Source: RGIG4097 sp045613765 (GTDB lineage Bacteria > Bacillota > Clostridia > Christensenellales > CAG-917). From it: DNA of 64,000 bases. The DNA lies in the NCBI GenBank assembly GCA_045613765.1, contig JAZLBO010000018.1:1-64000 (forward strand). Direction: 5' to 3'. Made by a program: the position numbers and the translations under genes. Shown piece after piece: positions 24,322 through 35,400 of this stretch. Within the stretch, counting starts at the first letter, position 1; every line of letters begins with the position of its first letter. The notes beneath the pieces were generated by a model. The model saw only the letters and a list, made by a program, of their open reading frames with translations, searched no databases and was not told where the DNA came from.

Positions 24322-25086
24322 TTATTCCATCAAAGGTTTCAGTTTTGTTATGCAAGCAGTGAGCACACTGACTTCTTTGCACTTGGATTTGAGAAGTGTC
24401 TTTGCGCACTCGTTGACAGTTGTGCCTGTTGTGAAAATATCGTCTATAAGCAATATCTTCCTATCTTTCACTTGTGGAAACACCACTTCAAAGGCTTTTG
24501 TCAAGTTTTCTGCTCTTTCCTTGCCTGTCAATTCCTTTTGTACTGCCGTATCCTTTATCTTTGCAAGGGCAGGTAGCACGGGGATATTCAACCTTGCACC
24601 CACTTCATAAGCAAGAAGTTCGGCTTGGTTGAACCCTCTTTTCTTCTCATCTTTGGCAGTCATAGGCACTGGCACGATAATTTCCCCTTCCATGCCATAT
24701 TTCAAGAAGGTGTCTGCCATCATTGCACCTATGGTTTTGACAAGATATTTCTTGCCACCAAATTTCAAAGCGTGGATTGCATCTCTCGCACTGCCATCAT
24801 ATATCATAGGCGCACGATTAATTTTGAAAACGTAGCCGTTGTTTTGACATCTATCACAATACTCTGCCTCGTTGTCAATTTCAACACCACAGTTCAAGCA
24901 AATATTCCCCTTTATCAAAGGCAACTTTTCAATGCACTTTGCACAAATATTGTATCTTGTGTCCGTGACGAGATCTTCTCCACACAAATCACAAGTGATG
25001 CCTTCGGGATAAAGAATATCCTTTGCCTTTCTTCCTAAACCTTTGAAGAAAGTTGAGAGTTTGTCGCCAAGATTAGTGTTGTTCAT
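24322..25086 (-). CDS. comF: ComF-family phosphoribosyltransferase-like protein
   Basis: About 254 residues. The N-terminal zinc-binding region has repeated CxxC motifs (CDLCGED, CAKC, CLNCG, CDRC) and the C-terminal PRTase domain has the phosphate-binding motif ILLIDDIFTTGTTVNECAKT. ComF is required for DNA uptake in naturally competent bacteria, where it helps pull single-stranded DNA inside. The ATG at 25086 lies inside the end of recD2 (14-nt overlap) with AAGGGA upstream; an in-frame ATG run at 25116-25108 is possible. The fusion of operon ends with a RecD2 helicase suggests DNA processing. Confidence 0.85.
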   Translation of the reverse strand: MNNTNLGDKLSTFFKGLGRKAKDILYPEGITCDLCGEDLVTDTRYNICAKCIEKLPLIKGNICLNCGVEIDNEAEYCDRCQNNGYVFKINRAPMIYDGSARDAIHALKFGGKKYLVKTIGAMMADTFLKYGMEGEIIVPVPMTAKDEKKRGFNQAELLAYEVGARLNIPVLPALAKIKDTAVQKELTGKERAENLTKAFEVVFPQVKDRKILLIDDIFTTGTTVNECAKTLLKSKCKEVSVLTACITKLKPLME

Positions 25087-27301
25087 GGAAGCGTTGTCCC
25101 TTGATTTCATCATCAATAAGGTTGATGAGAAGCGAGTATCTTCTTGCAGTCTTGTTGTTTCTTACCATACTGCCGACTGTCGTCTTACTGCCTGCGATAA
25201 CCACCATCTTTTTGGCTCTTGTCACTGCAGTGTATAGAAGATTGCGAGATTGCAACATATAGTTTGCATCAAGTGCGATAACCACATTGTCAAACTCACT
25301 GCCTTGTGATTTGTGGATGGTGACGGCATAAGCAAGGGAAAGTTGTTCTGCGTCGGCATATTGCAGAATTGCCACTTTATCCCCATCAAATCGCACTGTA
25401 AACTGCATAAGTTGCATATTAATGCTTTCAATGACACCAATATCACCGTTATACACACCCATGCCACGCTCCACTTTGAAACCTGACACTTGTGTCCATT
25501 CAAGTTGATAGTTGTTTTGCATTTGCATGACCTTGTCGCCTTCACGGAAAATGAACTCGCCATGTCTAAACTCTTTCTTTTCACGGCTTGGGGGATTGAG
25601 TGATGCTTGCAAATATCTGTTGAGATTGTATATGCCTGCCGACCCACGTTTCATAGGACAAAGGACTTGTATGTCGTCTGGGGCAACTTTGAGATAGCCC
25701 GGCAGACGCTTTGTCACAAGTTCGATTGTGGTTCTTGCAATTTCTTCTGCGCTGTTTCTTTCCTCAAAGAAGAAATCCTTGCTACGATTATCCATAACGG
25801 GCATAACCCCATTATTGATCATGTGGGCGTTGGTTATAATATGACTGTCTTCATCTTGACGATAAATTTGTGTAAGATAACTGACAGGAAATTTTCCTGA
25901 TGAAATAAGGTCGCCAAGAACGTTGCCTGCGCCAACTGATGCAAGTTGGTCTTTGTCCCCGACGAGTACAAGTCTTGAGCCGTTGTTGATGGCCTTGACA
26001 AGTGCATTGAACACATATTCATCAACCATACTCATTTCGTCAACTATTATAACGTCAACGGGAAGTCTTGTTTGGTCATTGTACGTAAAGAAACCTTTGC
26101 CATCCTTGTAGTCAAGGTCAAGAAGTCTGTGAATTGTCTTTGCTTCTTCCCCTGTGGCTTCACTAAGACGCTTTGCTGCTCTGCCTGTGGGCGCACAAAG
26201 AGTGACTCTTTGACCAAGATTTTTGAAAAGGTGCAATATACATTTGACAATGGTTGTCTTTCCTGTGCCCGGGCCACCTGTGACAATTTGGACACCGTTT
26301 TCTATTGATGCACGGACTGCATCAATTTGTTTTTCGTGAAGTGTGATGCCTGATTCTTTTTCAAATGCAGACACGACGTCACGGACATCAACTCTAAAGT
26401 CATCTGCCTTTGCACTGATGTTGATGAGGCGTCTTGCAATGCTTGACTCTGTTTCAAATTGGTGCTTGAGCATGATGGCAACGTGTTCGCCAGTGTCATA
26501 TCTTACAAGGTCGCCAAACAACACAAGATCATCAATGTTATTGCGTATTCTTTGCTCTGGTTCGTCACAATCAAGGTTTAATAGGTCAAAAACTGATGAA
26601 AGAAGTTCGTTTTCGGGCAAATATGTATGTCCACCCTTTGTTCCTGCATCCTTGAGTGTGTAGATGACACCTGCCGTGATACGATAGTCACTATCCTTGG
26701 CAATACCCAATTCTCCTGCGATTCTATCTGCCGTTGCAAAGCCAATTCCATCAATGTCATCAACCAACATATAGGGATTTTTGCGCACAAAATCTTCTGT
26801 TCTATCTTCATAGACACCGTAGATTTTCAGTGCCATATTTATGCTGATGCCAAGTTCTTGCAAGAAGACTATGGCATCTTGCATGCGCATTATTTTTGAG
26901 TATTCCATGCCAAACTCTGTGGCACGGCGAAGTGAAATTCCACGAACTTTTGAAAGTTCCATGGGGTGTTTCATCATCTCAAGAGAGTTGACACCAAACC
27001 TTTCAACGATTGCCTCTGCAGTGACAGGGCCAAGTCCGTGAATAAGTCCACTGCCAAGGAATTTCTTGATGCCGTCAATTTTGGAAGGAGCAGACACATA
27101 GACGTTGTCGGCAAAGAACTGTCTGCCATAGACGGTCTTGGTTTGAAACTTGCCTTCAACCCTAATATTCTGCCCTTCACTGACGGGAGGAAAAGTGCCG
27201 ACAACAGTAAACACACTGTCTTCCACCCTCATATCGAGGACGGTATATCCAGTGTCTTCACTTCTAAATATTACGGTTTTGATTTCGCCACGAAGTTCCA
27301 T
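25073..27301 (-). CDS. recD2: RecD2-type ATP-dependent DNA helicase
   Basis: A 742-residue superfamily 1B 5'-3' helicase of the RecD2/YrrC type, which works without RecBC in DNA repair. The N-terminal OB-like and helix-hairpin-helix regions (LGSGLIHGLGPVTAEAIVER, VDDIDGIGFATADRIAGELG) precede Walker A GGPGTGKTT and VIIVDEMSMVD. The C-terminal domain has AYAVTIHKSQGSEFDNV and LLYTAVTRAKK. Full length. It overlaps comF and is separated from metK by a terminator. Confidence 0.93.
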   Translation of the reverse strand: MELRGEIKTVIFRSEDTGYTVLDMRVEDSVFTVVGTFPPVSEGQNIRVEGKFQTKTVYGRQFFADNVYVSAPSKIDGIKKFLGSGLIHGLGPVTAEAIVERFGVNSLEMMKHPMELSKVRGISLRRATEFGMEYSKIMRMQDAIVFLQELGISINMALKIYGVYEDRTEDFVRKNPYMLVDDIDGIGFATADRIAGELGIAKDSDYRITAGVIYTLKDAGTKGGHTYLPENELLSSVFDLLNLDCDEPEQRIRNNIDDLVLFGDLVRYDTGEHVAIMLKHQFETESSIARRLINISAKADDFRVDVRDVVSAFEKESGITLHEKQIDAVRASIENGVQIVTGGPGTGKTTIVKCILHLFKNLGQRVTLCAPTGRAAKRLSEATGEEAKTIHRLLDLDYKDGKGFFTYNDQTRLPVDVIIVDEMSMVDEYVFNALVKAINNGSRLVLVGDKDQLASVGAGNVLGDLISSGKFPVSYLTQIYRQDEDSHIITNAHMINNGVMPVMDNRSKDFFFEERNSAEEIARTTIELVTKRLPGYLKVAPDDIQVLCPMKRGSAGIYNLNRYLQASLNPPSREKKEFRHGEFIFREGDKVMQMQNNYQLEWTQVSGFKVERGMGVYNGDIGVIESINMQLMQFTVRFDGDKVAILQYADAEQLSLAYAVTIHKSQGSEFDNVVIALDANYMLQSRNLLYTAVTRAKKMVVIAGSKTTVGSMVRNNKTARRYSLLINLIDDEIKGQRFHEQH

Positions 27302-27364
27302 AACTCAACCTAATATATTGTCTTTTTTGCTCTTTTCCTTGAATTTTGGTTGTCTTTTTATATG

Positions 27365-27392
27365 AAAAAACAAGGTTAAACCCTTGTTTTTT
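27365..27392 (-). terminator. Intrinsic terminator after metK
   Basis: On the minus strand AAAAAACAAGG (27392-27382), loop GTTTAA, CCTTGTTTTTT (27375-27365). It separates the rpoB-rpoC-metK unit from recD2-comF. Confidence 0.85.
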
Positions 27393-27401
27393 TCATTTGT
27401 T

Positions 27402-28580
27402 TCATATTCTTGAAAGTACGTCTTTGATTTCTTCTACTTTGTCAAGTCTTTCCCAAGGGAAGATGTTTCTTCCAAGGTGTCCATAGTTGGCACTTGCACG
27501 GTAGATGGGTCTGTCAAGACCAAGTTTCTTGATGATTGCTCTTGGACGCAAGTCAAACACTTGGTTGATGATTTCCACTATCTTTTCGTCTGCCACAACA
27601 CCTGTTCCGTAACTGTCTGCATAGACTGCAACGGGGTGTGACATGCCGATTGCATAAGCAACTTGCACTTCAAGTCTTCTTGCAACACCTGCTGCAACAA
27701 GGTTTTTGCAGATGTATCTTGTCATATAAAGACCACTTCTGTCAACTTTGCTGGGATCTTTGCCACTCAAAGCACCACCACCGTGACGGCACATACCACC
27801 GTATGTGTCAACGATAATCTTTCTGCCTGTGACACCAGTGTCGCCAACAGGGCCACCGACGACAAATCTGCCTGTGGGGTTGACGTAGATCTTTGTATCT
27901 TCGTCAAAGTACTCGCTGGGGATTGCCACCTTGATGACCTTTTCAATGATTTCCTTTTCAAGATCTGCCATATCAACGTCTTCTGCGTGTTGTGTTGAAA
28001 CAACGATTGTGTCAACTCTTTCAGGCACGCCATCAACGTATTCAACAGTCACTTGAGCCTTTCCGTCAGGGCGCAAACAAGTCATTTCGCCTTGCTTCCT
28101 AACTTCGGTAAGACGTTGTGTCAATGCGTGTGCAAGGACGATGGGGAGAGGCATAAATTCCTCTGTTTCGTCTGTTGCATAGCCAAACATCATACCTTGG
28201 TCGCCTGCACCTTGACGTTCAAATTCATCTTCTTCGCTTTCGCTGTCAGTTGCTGAATTGACACCTTGTGCGATATCGGGAGATTGCTCGTCGATTGATG
28301 AAAGGACTGCACAAGTTTTGTAGTCAAAGCCCAGTGAACTGTCATCATAGCCCACGTCCTTGATGACATCACGCACGATTGCGGGGATGTCGGAATAGTG
28401 GTTGGTTGACACTTCACCGAGAACCATGACCATGCCTGTTGTGGCACACACTTCTATGGCGACTCTTGCAGAATTGTCTTCTGCATAGATGTCGTCAAGA
28501 ATTGCGTCTGCGATTTGGTCGCATATTTTGTCAGGATGTCCTTCCGTTACACTTTCGGAAGTAAAAAATCTTTTTTCCAT
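27402..28580 (-). CDS. metK: S-adenosylmethionine synthetase
   Basis: A 392-residue enzyme making S-adenosylmethionine from methionine and ATP. The N-terminal TSESVTEGHPDKICDQIADA, the GAGDQGMMFGYATDET signature and GGALSGKDPSKVDRSGLY are all canonical. Full length. It starts only 13 nt after rpoC, so it seems to be read on the rpoBC transcript, an uncommon arrangement. No SAM riboswitch is seen. The product supplies the radical-SAM maturase elsewhere in the window, but so do many other uses. Confidence 0.98.
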   Translation of the reverse strand: MEKRFFTSESVTEGHPDKICDQIADAILDDIYAEDNSARVAIEVCATTGMVMVLGEVSTNHYSDIPAIVRDVIKDVGYDDSSLGFDYKTCAVLSSIDEQSPDIAQGVNSATDSESEEDEFERQGAGDQGMMFGYATDETEEFMPLPIVLAHALTQRLTEVRKQGEMTCLRPDGKAQVTVEYVDGVPERVDTIVVSTQHAEDVDMADLEKEIIEKVIKVAIPSEYFDEDTKIYVNPTGRFVVGGPVGDTGVTGRKIIVDTYGGMCRHGGGALSGKDPSKVDRSGLYMTRYICKNLVAAGVARRLEVQVAYAIGMSHPVAVYADSYGTGVVADEKIVEIINQVFDLRPRAIIKKLGLDRPIYRASANYGHLGRNIFPWERLDKVEEIKDVLSRI

Positions 28581-28593
28581 AATGTGATTAGAT

Positions 28594-31500
28594 TTAGATT
28601 ATTTCTGTATCGTTTGTTTCTGTTGCGGGGACTGTGTTGATGTCTTTGTAGATCTTCATACCAGTACCTGCAGGGATCAACTTACCGATAATGACGTTTT
28701 CCTTAAGACCGATAAGGGGGTCGATCTTGTTCTTGATTGCTGCATCTGCAAGAACTCTTGTTGTTTCTTGGAATGATGCTGCTGACAAGAAGGATTCTGT
28801 TGCAAGAGCTGCCTTTGTGATGCCAAGGAGTGTTCTCTTTGCACTTGCAGGAACGCCACCGTTTTCGATTGCCTTTTCGTTTTCTTCTTCGTATGTGAAG
28901 ATGTCAACGAGAGTGCCGGGGAGCATTGTTGTATCGCCTTGTTCTTCAATGCGAACTTTACGGAGCATTTGACGGACGATAACTTCAATGTGTTTATCGT
29001 TGATTTCAACACCACTAAGACGATAGGTTGCTTGAACTTCTTTTGCAAGATATTCTTGGACGCCGTTGACACCCTTTGCTCTGAGCATTGCTTGAGGATC
29101 GATTGAACCCTTTGTCAAAGGATCGCCTGCATCAATGAGTTCGCCTTGCTTTGCAACGATCTTTGCACCGTAAGGAATATCATAGACTCTTTCGTCGTCG
29201 CCTGTGACTGTGATCTTACGATTGTCATCACTGATGGTGACTGCACCCTTGTTTTCTGTGATGATTGCTTGTCCCTTAGGCTTACGTGCTTCGAAAAGTT
29301 CTTCAACACGAGGCAAACCTTGAGTGATATCGTCACCAGTTGCAACACCACCGGTGTGGAATGTTCTCATTGTGAGCTGTGTACCAGGTTCACCGATTGA
29401 TTGTGCAGCAATGATACCAACTGCTTCGCCCAACTTGACGGGGTTGCCACTTGCCATATTCTTGCCGTAACACTTTGCACAGACACCATTTCTTGTCTTA
29501 CAGGTAAGGACTGAACGGATGTGGACTGAAGGCAACTTGTGGAGATCTTCGCCTTCTGCTCTCCACTTTTCTGTGAGAGCCTTGTCGATTGCCTTTGCTT
29601 GATCTGTTGAGATCATTGTATCTGCTTCTGCAAGGATTTCGCCTGTGATAGGATCAACGATATCAACCATTGCATATCTGCCTGCAATACGGTCTGCAAG
29701 AGATTCAATGACTGTCTTGCCATCCATGATAGGTGTAACCTTTGAGCCCTTTGTATCGCCACAGTCTTGTTCACGGACGATAACTGCGTGTGAAACGTCA
29801 ACAAGACGTCTTGTCAAATAACCTGAGTCAGCAGTCTTAAGAGCTGTATCTGCAAGACCTTTACGGCCACCGTGTGATGAAATGAAGTATTCGAGAACTG
29901 AAAGGCCTTCACGGAAGTTTGCACGGACAGGAAGTTCGATTGTTTCGCCCTTAGGATTTGCCATCAAGCCACGCATACCTGCGAGCTGACGGATTTGTGA
30001 CATGTTACCACGAGCACCAGAGTTTGCCATCATCCAGATGGGGTTGAAGTCGTCCAGTGATGCTGAAAGGCCTTGTTCGACTTTCTTGGTTGCTTCCTTC
30101 CATGTGTCGATAACCTTTTGGTATCTTTCTTCTTCTGTGACAACACCACGTGCGTAGTGTCTTCCTATTTTGATGACTTCTTTTTCTGCTTCTTCTATAA
30201 TTTGTTTCTTATTCGCGGGCACGTGCATATCAAAGACGCTTGTTGTGATTGCGCCGATGGTTGAATACTTGTAGCCGAGTGCCTTGATAAGGTCAAGAGT
30301 ATTGGCAGTTTCTGTTGCGCCATGATACTTAAAGCAGTTGTCAACGATCATTGAAAGTTGCTTTTTGCCGATAGCGATTGCTTTTTCGCCAAGGATCTTT
30401 TGGATTGCCTTACGGAGCAATGTCTTTTCAAGGACTTCTGCGCCTTCGATTGACACGCCCTTTGCAACTGCTTCTGCGATTGTATCAATGATTGCTTGTG
30501 CGCTTGCATCTTTAAGGTCAGGACGACGGACGATTGCCTTGACTTCGTCAACTGTTGTTGCCTTTGCAAGTGCTTCAAATTGTCTTTGGTCAATAAGGCA
30601 ATTTACGCCAAGGATTCCGTTGAGTTCAAGTTCGCCACCAAGGTTTTCGTCATCTCTGTTGATGAAGCGAAGGTCTTGAGGAAGTTTTGAATTGAAGATG
30701 CAACGGCCCACTGTTGTGTGGATCATTCTTGTTGCTTCTGTGCCATCTGCCTTGATGTAAGGTGTACGGATGTAGATGAGTGATTGAAGTGTAAGATCAC
30801 CACATTGATATGCCATCATTGCCTCGTCAAATGAGCTGAAGATCTTGCCTTCACCAAGTGCGCCGGGGCGAACGATTGTCAAGTAGTATGAGCCGAGAAC
30901 CATATCTTGTGTAGGTGACACGATAGGTTTGCCGTCTGACAACTTCAAAATGTTGTTTGTACAGAGCATCAAAATTCTTGCTTCAACTTGTGCTTCAATT
31001 GAGAGAGGCACGTGGACAGCCATTTGGTCGCCGTCGAAGTCGGCGTTGAATGCGCTACATGCAAGGGGGTGGAGTTTGATTGCTCTACCTTCTACGAGAA
31101 CGGGCTCGAATGCTTGGATACCAAGTCTGTGAAGCGTAGGAGCACGGTTGAGAAGGACGGGGTGATCTTTGATGATTTCTTCAAGGATATCCCAAACTTG
31201 ATGTTTGCCTGTGTCAACAAATCTCTTTGCACTCTTGATGTTGTGGCAGAGATTTTGTTCCACAAGTTTCTTCATAATGAAGGGCTTGAAGAGTTCAAGT
31301 GCCATTTCCTTAGGAAGACCACATTGATAAAGTTTGAGTTCAGGACCGACGACGATAACTGAACGGCCAGAGTAGTCAACACGCTTACCAAGAAGGTTTT
31401 GTCTAAAGCGACCTTGCTTACCACGGAGCATACCAGAGAGTGATTTGAGATCTCTGTTGCCGGGGCCACTGACTGCCTTACCACGACGGCCGTTGTCAAT

Positions 31501-32400
31501 GAGTGCGTCAACTGCTTCTTGGAGCATACGCTTTTCGTTGCGGACGATAATGTCGGGTGCGCCGATTTCCTTGAGTTTCTTCAAACGGTTGTTTCGGTTG
31601 ATAACTCTACGATAAAGGTCGTTAAGGTCACTTGTTGCAAAACGGCCACCGTCGAGTTGAACCATAGGACGAAGGTCGGGGGGAAGAACGGGAAGCACGT
31701 CAAGGATCATCCATTCAGGACGGTTGCCACTCAAACGGAATGCTTCCACGATTTCAAGACGTTTGACTGCGCGCAAACGCTTTTGACCGACACTTGTTTC
31801 AACGATTTCTTTCAATTCCTTGCTGTCTTTTTCAAGGTTGATTTCCATAAGGAGTTCCTTGATGGCTTCTGCGCCCATACCGACACGGAGAGTTTTGAAA
31901 GTTTCGCTGTCATATTTTTCCATAAGTTCACGATATTCTCTGTCTGAAACAACTTGTTTCTTCTTGAGTTCGGTCACTTGACCTGCATCGAGAACGATAT
32001 GATTTACAAAGTAAAGGACTTGTTCAAGATCCTTGGGTGAGATATCAAGCAAAAGGCTGATACGTGAAGGCACACCACGGAAATACCAAATGTGTGAAAC
32101 GGGTGTTGCAAGTTCAATGTGACCCATTCTTTCACGACGGACTTTGCTCTTTGTAACTTCGACACCACACTTTTCGCAGACGACACCTTTATAACGGATT
32201 CTCTTATAGCGACCACAGTGACATTCCCAGTCACGTGTAGGTCCAAAGATTTTTTCACAGAAAAGACCGTCTTTTTCGGGTTTTTGTGTACGGTAGTTTA
32301 TGGTTTCGGGTTTTGTTACTTCACCGTGTGACCATTCTCTGATCTTCTCGGGTGAAGCAACACCGATTTGTATTGAATCAAAATTGCTGAGTTCGTACAT
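28594..32400 (-). CDS. rpoC: RNA polymerase beta' subunit
   Basis: A 1268-residue catalytic subunit. The N-terminal zinc finger (CHCGRYKRIRYKGVVCEKCG), the Mg-binding NADFDGDQM motif, the bridge helix and trigger loop region (SIGEPGTQLTMRTFHTGG) and the second zinc site (CKTRNGVCAKCYG) are all present. The length suits Clostridia. It follows rpoB by 14 nt. Confidence 0.98.
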   Translation of the reverse strand: MYELSNFDSIQIGVASPEKIREWSHGEVTKPETINYRTQKPEKDGLFCEKIFGPTRDWECHCGRYKRIRYKGVVCEKCGVEVTKSKVRRERMGHIELATPVSHIWYFRGVPSRISLLLDISPKDLEQVLYFVNHIVLDAGQVTELKKKQVVSDREYRELMEKYDSETFKTLRVGMGAEAIKELLMEINLEKDSKELKEIVETSVGQKRLRAVKRLEIVEAFRLSGNRPEWMILDVLPVLPPDLRPMVQLDGGRFATSDLNDLYRRVINRNNRLKKLKEIGAPDIIVRNEKRMLQEAVDALIDNGRRGKAVSGPGNRDLKSLSGMLRGKQGRFRQNLLGKRVDYSGRSVIVVGPELKLYQCGLPKEMALELFKPFIMKKLVEQNLCHNIKSAKRFVDTGKHQVWDILEEIIKDHPVLLNRAPTLHRLGIQAFEPVLVEGRAIKLHPLACSAFNADFDGDQMAVHVPLSIEAQVEARILMLCTNNILKLSDGKPIVSPTQDMVLGSYYLTIVRPGALGEGKIFSSFDEAMMAYQCGDLTLQSLIYIRTPYIKADGTEATRMIHTTVGRCIFNSKLPQDLRFINRDDENLGGELELNGILGVNCLIDQRQFEALAKATTVDEVKAIVRRPDLKDASAQAIIDTIAEAVAKGVSIEGAEVLEKTLLRKAIQKILGEKAIAIGKKQLSMIVDNCFKYHGATETANTLDLIKALGYKYSTIGAITTSVFDMHVPANKKQIIEEAEKEVIKIGRHYARGVVTEEERYQKVIDTWKEATKKVEQGLSASLDDFNPIWMMANSGARGNMSQIRQLAGMRGLMANPKGETIELPVRANFREGLSVLEYFISSHGGRKGLADTALKTADSGYLTRRLVDVSHAVIVREQDCGDTKGSKVTPIMDGKTVIESLADRIAGRYAMVDIVDPITGEILAEADTMISTDQAKAIDKALTEKWRAEGEDLHKLPSVHIRSVLTCKTRNGVCAKCYGKNMASGNPVKLGEAVGIIAAQSIGEPGTQLTMRTFHTGGVATGDDITQGLPRVEELFEARKPKGQAIITENKGAVTISDDNRKITVTGDDERVYDIPYGAKIVAKQGELIDAGDPLTKGSIDPQAMLRAKGVNGVQEYLAKEVQATYRLSGVEINDKHIEVIVRQMLRKVRIEEQGDTTMLPGTLVDIFTYEEENEKAIENGGVPASAKRTLLGITKAALATESFLSAASFQETTRVLADAAIKNKIDPLIGLKENVIIGKLIPAGTGMKIYKDINTVPATETNDTEII

Positions 32401-32414
32401 AATTTACTTACCTC

Positions 32415-35400
32415 CTATTCCTCGTCGTTTCCACCGAAACCGAAAGGATCGTTTACGTCAACTGTGCCTTCAGTAAGTGACTTGAAGAAGTCTGCATCAT
32501 CATCTTGAGCGCTGTCAAAGAGATCAAATGCGCTTTCTTCTGTCTTGAAGTTTTCAAAGATATTTCCGCCGCCGAAGACGTCGATTTCCTTGAGTTCTTC
32601 GTCCTTCTTGATGACGTTTGATTCAAAGTCAAGATCTTCATCTGTTTCACGGATCTTGATTTCATCATGTTCATCTGTGAGCACCTTAACGTCAAGACCC
32701 AATGATTGAAGTTCCTTGACGAGAACCTTAAATGATTCGGGAATGCCGGGTTCTGAAATATTGTTGCCCTTGACGATTGATTCGTATGTCTTGACACGAC
32801 CGATTGTATCGTCTGACTTGACTGTAAGGATTTCTTGGAGCATATTTGCTGCGCCGTATGCTTCCAGTGCCCAAACTTCCATTTCACCGAAACGTTGTCC
32901 ACCAAATTGTGCCTTGCCACCGAGAGGTTGTTGTGTGACCAAACTGTAAGGGCCAGTACTTCTTGCGTGGATCTTGTCGTCAACAAGGTGATGCAGTTTG
33001 AGGTAGTACATAAAGCCGACTGTGACAGGGTTTTCAAAAGGTTCGCCTGTACGTCCATCAAAGAGTTGGATCTTGCCGTCAACTTTGCCGTTCTTGTTCA
33101 CAAGACCGTTTTGGCTGAACAATTCCTTGATGTCTGCTTCGTTTGCGCCGTCAAAGACAGGTGTGCTGATCTTAAGACCGAGCATATTTGCCACCAAGCC
33201 AAGGTGTACTTCGAGGACCTGACCGATATTCATACGTGAAGGAACACCGAGGGGGTTGAGTACGATTTGGATGGGTGTGCCATCTGCCATGAAAGGCATA
33301 TCTTCTCTGGGGAGAACACGTGAGATAACACCCTTGTTACCGTGACGTCCTGCCATCTTGTCGCCAACAGAGATCTTTCTCTTTTGTGCGATATATACAC
33401 GGACGAGTTTGTTGACACCGGGGCTCAATTCGTCACGATTCTTACGTGTGAAGATCTTGACGTCAACGACGATACCATCTTCGCCGTTGGGCACACGGAG
33501 TGATGTGTCACGGACTTCTCTGACCTTTTCGCCAAAGATAGCACGGAGCAATCTTTCTTCGGGTGTGAGTTCTGTTTCGCCCTTGGGTGTGACCTTACCA
33601 ACAAGGATATCCCCTGCTCTAACTTCTGCACCGACTCTGACGATACCATCTTCATCAAGGTTGCGAAGTGCGTCTTCGCCAAGGTTGGGAATATCACGTG
33701 TGATGAGTTCTTCACCAAGTTTTGTATCACGTGCTTCGATTTCGTGTTCTTCGATATGGATTGATGTATAAAGGTCTTCCTTGACGAGGTCTTCACTGAT
33801 AAGGACAGCGTCTTCGTAGTTGTAGCCTTCCCAGTTCATAAATGCCACGAGCATATTTCTGCCGAGAGCAAGTTCGCCTTGGTCTGTTGCAGGGCCGTCT
33901 GCAAGGACTGTACCTTCTTGGATCATGATACCCTTTTCGTTGTACTTAGGACCAACAACTTTGTCACCCTTCTTGACGATAGGATGTTGATTGATGCAAG
34001 TTGATTGGTTGCTACGTTCAAACTTGGAGAGTGTATAGACTGTTTCGTTTCCGTCTGTTTCTTCAACGATAATCTTTGTGCTGTCAACATACTTGACAAA
34101 GCCGTCTGCCTTTGCGATCTTCAAGACACCACTATCGTATGCAATACGGTGTTCAACACCAGTTGCAATCATAGGTGCTTGGGGACGGAGAAGGGGCACT
34201 GCTTGACGTTGCATGTTTGAACCCATAAGTGCACGGTTGGTATCGTCATTTTCAAGGAAGGGGATCAATGCTGTTGCGATTGAAACCAATTGCTTGGGGC
34301 TGACGTCCATGTAGTCAACTTCTTCTCTGGGGTATGCGTTGATTTCGTCACGACGACGGCAGTTGACACGTTCATTTGCAAGGCATCCGTTTTCATCAAG
34401 AGGTTCGTTTGCTTGTGCGACGGTGTAGTTGTCTTCTTCATCTGCTGTCATGTATGTGACGTCATCACTAACCTTGCCTGTTTCCTTGTCAACTTTGCGA
34501 TAAGGTGTTTCGATAAAGCCGTATTCGTTGACCTTTGCATAAGCAGAGAGTGATGAGATAAGACCGATATTTTGTCCTTCAGGAGTTTCGATAGGACAGA
34601 GACGGCCATAGTGTGTGTAGTGAACGTCACGTACGTCGAAACTTGCACGTTCTCTGTTCAAACCACCGGGGCCGAGTGCTGAAAGTTTACGCTTGTGAGT
34701 AAGTTCTGCAATGGGGTTGGGTTGGTCCATAAATTGCGAGAGTTGTGATGAACCAAAGAATTCCTTAACAGCACTTGTCACAGGACGGATATTTATAAGT
34801 GTTTGAGGAGTGATTTCTGCGTTTTCTTGTGAAGATGCCATCTTTTCCTTGATGACTCTTTCAAGACGGCTGATACCAATACGGAATTGGTTTTGGAGAA
34901 GTTCGCCAACTGCACGGACACGACGGTTGCCAAGGTGGTCAATATCGTCACATGTGCCAAAACCGTGGCGAAGACCAAGGTTGTAGCTGACTGTTGACAC
35001 GATATCGTCAAGTGTGATGTGCTTGTAGACGAGTTTATCTACGCTTGCTTTGATTGCAAAGATGAGTTCTTCCTTGTCGGTGAGTTCATCCATGAGTGCC
35101 TTGAGTTCAGGATAGTAAACCTTTTCAAGAATGCCAAGTTCCTTGGGGTCAACGTCGATAAATGCATCAAGGTCAACGGTGTTGTTGCCGATACACTTGT
35201 ATGCTCTTTCTGCACCGTTTTCGTCGGTGTATGCAAGGCTTACAACGTTGATACCGCTGTTTTGGATTTGGTTTGCAACTTCAAGAGAAATTGTTTCACC
35301 CTTTTGGACGAGGATTTCACCATCTTCATTGATGACGTCTTCTGCTGCGACGTTGCCTGCAATACGTGTGGCAAGTGCAAGTTTCTTGTTGTACTTGTAT